A DNA stretch of 52,576 nt from Nitrososphaera sp. GTDB taxonomy: Archaea; Thermoproteota; Nitrososphaeria; Nitrososphaerales; Nitrososphaeraceae. The position numbers were made by a program, and so were the translations under genes. The stretch lies in the NCBI GenBank assembly GCA_025924355.1, contig JAICEE010000002.1, forward strand, positions 1 through 52,576, given 5' to 3'. Every line of letters starts with the position of its first letter. The first letter of the stretch is position 1. Positions 50,989 through 52,576 of the stretch are shown here, piece by piece. The notes beneath the pieces are model-generated. The model saw only the letters and a program-made list of their open reading frames with translations. It did not search any database and had not been told where the DNA came from.

Positions 50989-52377
50989 TTAGCCGGATGC
51001 TGCTTGCCTTAGAGCGGAAAGTATGGCGTTTGCCTTATGCTCTGTTTCTGCCCATTCAAGCTCCGGATCAGAATCAATAACTATGCCTGCTCCTGATTCA
51101 ACATATGCTTTGCTGCCATTCACAAATAGAGACCTTATCGTTATTGCAAAGTCGCATGAGCCATTAAATGAAAAATAACCTACGGCGCCAGCATAAGGTC
51201 CTCTGAGCGAAGGCTCAAGCTCATCTATTATTTGCATTGCACGAACTTTAGGAGCGCCTGACACAGTGCCAGCTGGAAAGACAGCTTTGACAGAAGAGTA
51301 CGAATCAAAATTTCTGTGCAATCTACCCACCACGTGAGAGACAATGTGTTGAACATGACTGAACCGCTTAATGGTCATGAACTCCTTAACCTTAACCGTG
51401 CCAAATTCACAGACCCTTCCTATGTCATTTCTTGCTAGATCGACAAGCATCGTATGTTCCGCAATCTCCTTTTCGTCTTCGAGCAATTCTTTACGCAACC
51501 TTTCGTTCTTCTTTTCATCCTTCAGTATCTGCCTTGTGCCTGCGATAGGAAACGTCTCGATATAGTCATTTGTGATACGAATGAGCATCTCAGGACTTGA
51601 GCCTATTATGCACCTGTCAGACATTTTTAGCATATACATATATGGCGAGGGATTTACTTCTCGAAGTTTAGCGTACAGATCAATAAGGCTGCCCTTGACT
51701 GTAAACTTCATGCTCTTTGCGAGCACCACTTGGAAAATATGACCATCGTATATGTAGCGCTTGGCCTTCGTCACCATTTTTACAAAGTCCTTTTTCGTCA
51801 TGTTTCTCTTCGGCGTCGAATATGAGAACCTAGAAGGTTTACTTTTGATCCGAGCCATCTTGTGTTCGATTTGCTCCAGGCGCGATTTTTCAAGGAAAAA
51901 ATAATAAGCTTGATTTTCTTTGTGGTTGAAGAGTATGCCGTCATCATATATGCCAAATTCTAGCAGTGGAAAGCTGCTAGCTTTTTTGTTGCTCTTGATT
52001 GGCAAATGCTCCCAGAACCGGATCGCGTCGTAATTGATGTACCCTACTGCGCCACCAACATAGCGGAAACGATCGTCATTGACTTTGGGCATTAAGTCGT
52101 GGAGTGTCGATAGTGGTTCCTTTGTCGGAGAACTTTGCAGAATTCTTCCGCTCCTATCTTTAACCTTGAAATTATTAGAGTCACATATTACAATCAGTTT
52201 GGGGTCAAAGCCAATGATGGACATTTCTGCTAGCTCTTCAGGCCCGATGAGCGACTCCAGGATGAAGACCCTTTGGTAAAGGAGGTAGAGCTTTTTAAAA
52301 AGTTGAAACTGGTTTTCAGAAGTAGTTAGCTTCTGTACCTGGACCGAACCGCCTATAGAATGACCAAAAGCAATCAC
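50989..52377 (-). CDS. trpE: anthranilate synthase component I
   Basis: Chorismate-using subunit of anthranilate synthase (462 residues). The C-terminal core has IFQVVLAKSMKF, GSSPEMLIRI, PIAGTRQI, EHTMLVDLARNDIGRV, GTVSGAPKVRAMQIIDELEP and VESGAGIVIDSDPELEW. The N-terminal LTTSENQFQLFKKLY and ESLIGPEELAEMSIIG are in place. The GTG at 52377 is preceded by a GGTTTAAATTTT box at about 52421-52432. It is monocistronic and distant from trpG. Confidence 0.95.
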   Translation of the reverse strand: MIAFGHSIGGSVQVQKLTTSENQFQLFKKLYLLYQRVFILESLIGPEELAEMSIIGFDPKLIVICDSNNFKVKDRSGRILQSSPTKEPLSTLHDLMPKVNDDRFRYVGGAVGYINYDAIRFWEHLPIKSNKKASSFPLLEFGIYDDGILFNHKENQAYYFFLEKSRLEQIEHKMARIKSKPSRFSYSTPKRNMTKKDFVKMVTKAKRYIYDGHIFQVVLAKSMKFTVKGSLIDLYAKLREVNPSPYMYMLKMSDRCIIGSSPEMLIRITNDYIETFPIAGTRQILKDEKKNERLRKELLEDEKEIAEHTMLVDLARNDIGRVCEFGTVKVKEFMTIKRFSHVQHIVSHVVGRLHRNFDSYSSVKAVFPAGTVSGAPKVRAMQIIDELEPSLRGPYAGAVGYFSFNGSCDFAITIRSLFVNGSKAYVESGAGIVIDSDPELEWAETEHKANAILSALRQAASG

Positions 52378-52434
52378 TCTTGCTCATATTCTCCTACCTA
52401 CGATTGAGTCTGCTGTAAAATAAAATTTAAACCT

Positions 52435-52576
52435 TTATTGCCTGGTACCTGACATGACTGCACCTTCCGATGCAGACTCGACTAGCAATGCGTATTTTGC
52501 AAGAGCCCCTGTGGTATAGCGAGGTTTGATAGGCCTCCACTTACTTATCCTTTTTCTCAGCTCGCCTTCCGAAACC
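52435..52576 (-). CDS. ilvD: dihydroxy-acid dehydratase, C-terminal fragment at window edge
   Basis: The last 46 complete codons of a gene that continues beyond the window. The reading frame gives [28 protein letters not shown] and [13 protein letters not shown], matching the C-terminus of IlvD/Edd dehydratases (a WKPPEPRYTRGVLAKYA-like stretch). It acts in valine and isoleucine synthesis. It is the gene upstream of trpE on the same strand, 57 bp away. Confidence 0.85.
   Translation of the reverse strand, partial: VSEGELRKRISKWRPIKPRYTTGALAKYALLVESASEGAVMSGTRQ

Noticed and set aside
52453-52518. Short plus-strand frame starting MTAPSDADS near the window end
   Set aside because: It is antisense to the clearly recognisable ilvD C-terminus.

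Overview
The window looks like a chromosomal segment of an ammonia-oxidising-type thaumarchaeon (Nitrososphaerota), most like the Nitrososphaerales. The evidence is a zinc-site/3Fe-4S ferredoxin, RadA, class-1 archaeal release factor with NIKS and GGQ, alpha and beta proteasome subunits, an ESCRT-III/CdvB protein, an archaeal-order ribosomal protein operon carrying eS4 and Rpp29, and an intron-bearing tRNA-Asn. Many genes start with TTG or GTG and have a TATA-like box 22-30 nt upstream of the start codon, which suggests many leaderless or short-leader mRNAs. I see no CRISPR array, rRNA or intact insertion sequence. The one recombinase lies inside the biotin genes.

Layout. 1-10 kb: ferredoxin, trpC-trpB-trpA, several uncharacterised genes, a coiled-coil protein, radA, trpG-trpD and the archaeal phosphorylating GAPDH. 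10-19 kb: an HTH-CBS regulator, aRF1, a MORC-like GHKL ATPase, a proteasome beta subunit whose catalytic Thr1 position is Ala, an MCTS1-like PUA protein with no standard start codon, homoserine dehydrogenase, and several tiny genes including Cys-rich ones. 19-29 kb: a TauE-type permease, a 605-residue double-Rossmann SDR resembling the N-terminal half of Chloroflexus malonyl-CoA reductase, purE-purK and divergent purC, a winged-helix regulator, a DUF371 protein, proteasome alpha, a redoxin and a SPOUT methyltransferase, then about 760 bp of decayed sequence. 29-38 kb: a C2H2 finger gene, the ribosomal operon uL3-uL4-uL23-(no uL2)-uS19-uL22-uS3-uL29-Rpp29-uS17-uL14-uL24-eS4-uL5-uS14-uS8-uL6, and tRNA-Asn with an intron outside the anticodon loop. 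38-41 kb: a four-gene minus-strand operon (sugar nucleotidyltransferase, LLM oxidoreductase, thiolase, DUF35). 42-48 kb: bioD and bioA (divergent), a serine recombinase, bioB-bioF and an unknown gene. Near-identical long palindromes precede bioB and the unknown gene. 48-52.6 kb: cdvB, a small gene, thrC, trpE and the 3' end of ilvD.

Metabolically the window holds most of tryptophan synthesis (trpE, G, D, C, B, A; no trpF seen), three purine steps, biotin synthesis from pimeloyl-CoA onward, and parts of threonine and branched-chain synthesis, in separate small operons. The items most worth following up are the biotin palindrome pair, the malonyl-CoA-reductase-like SDR with an altered active site, the Ala1 proteasome beta subunit, the PUA gene with a possible CTG start, the tRNA intron with a recognisable bulge-helix-bulge, two divergent gene pairs that appear to share one TATA element, and small genes below usual length cut-offs.
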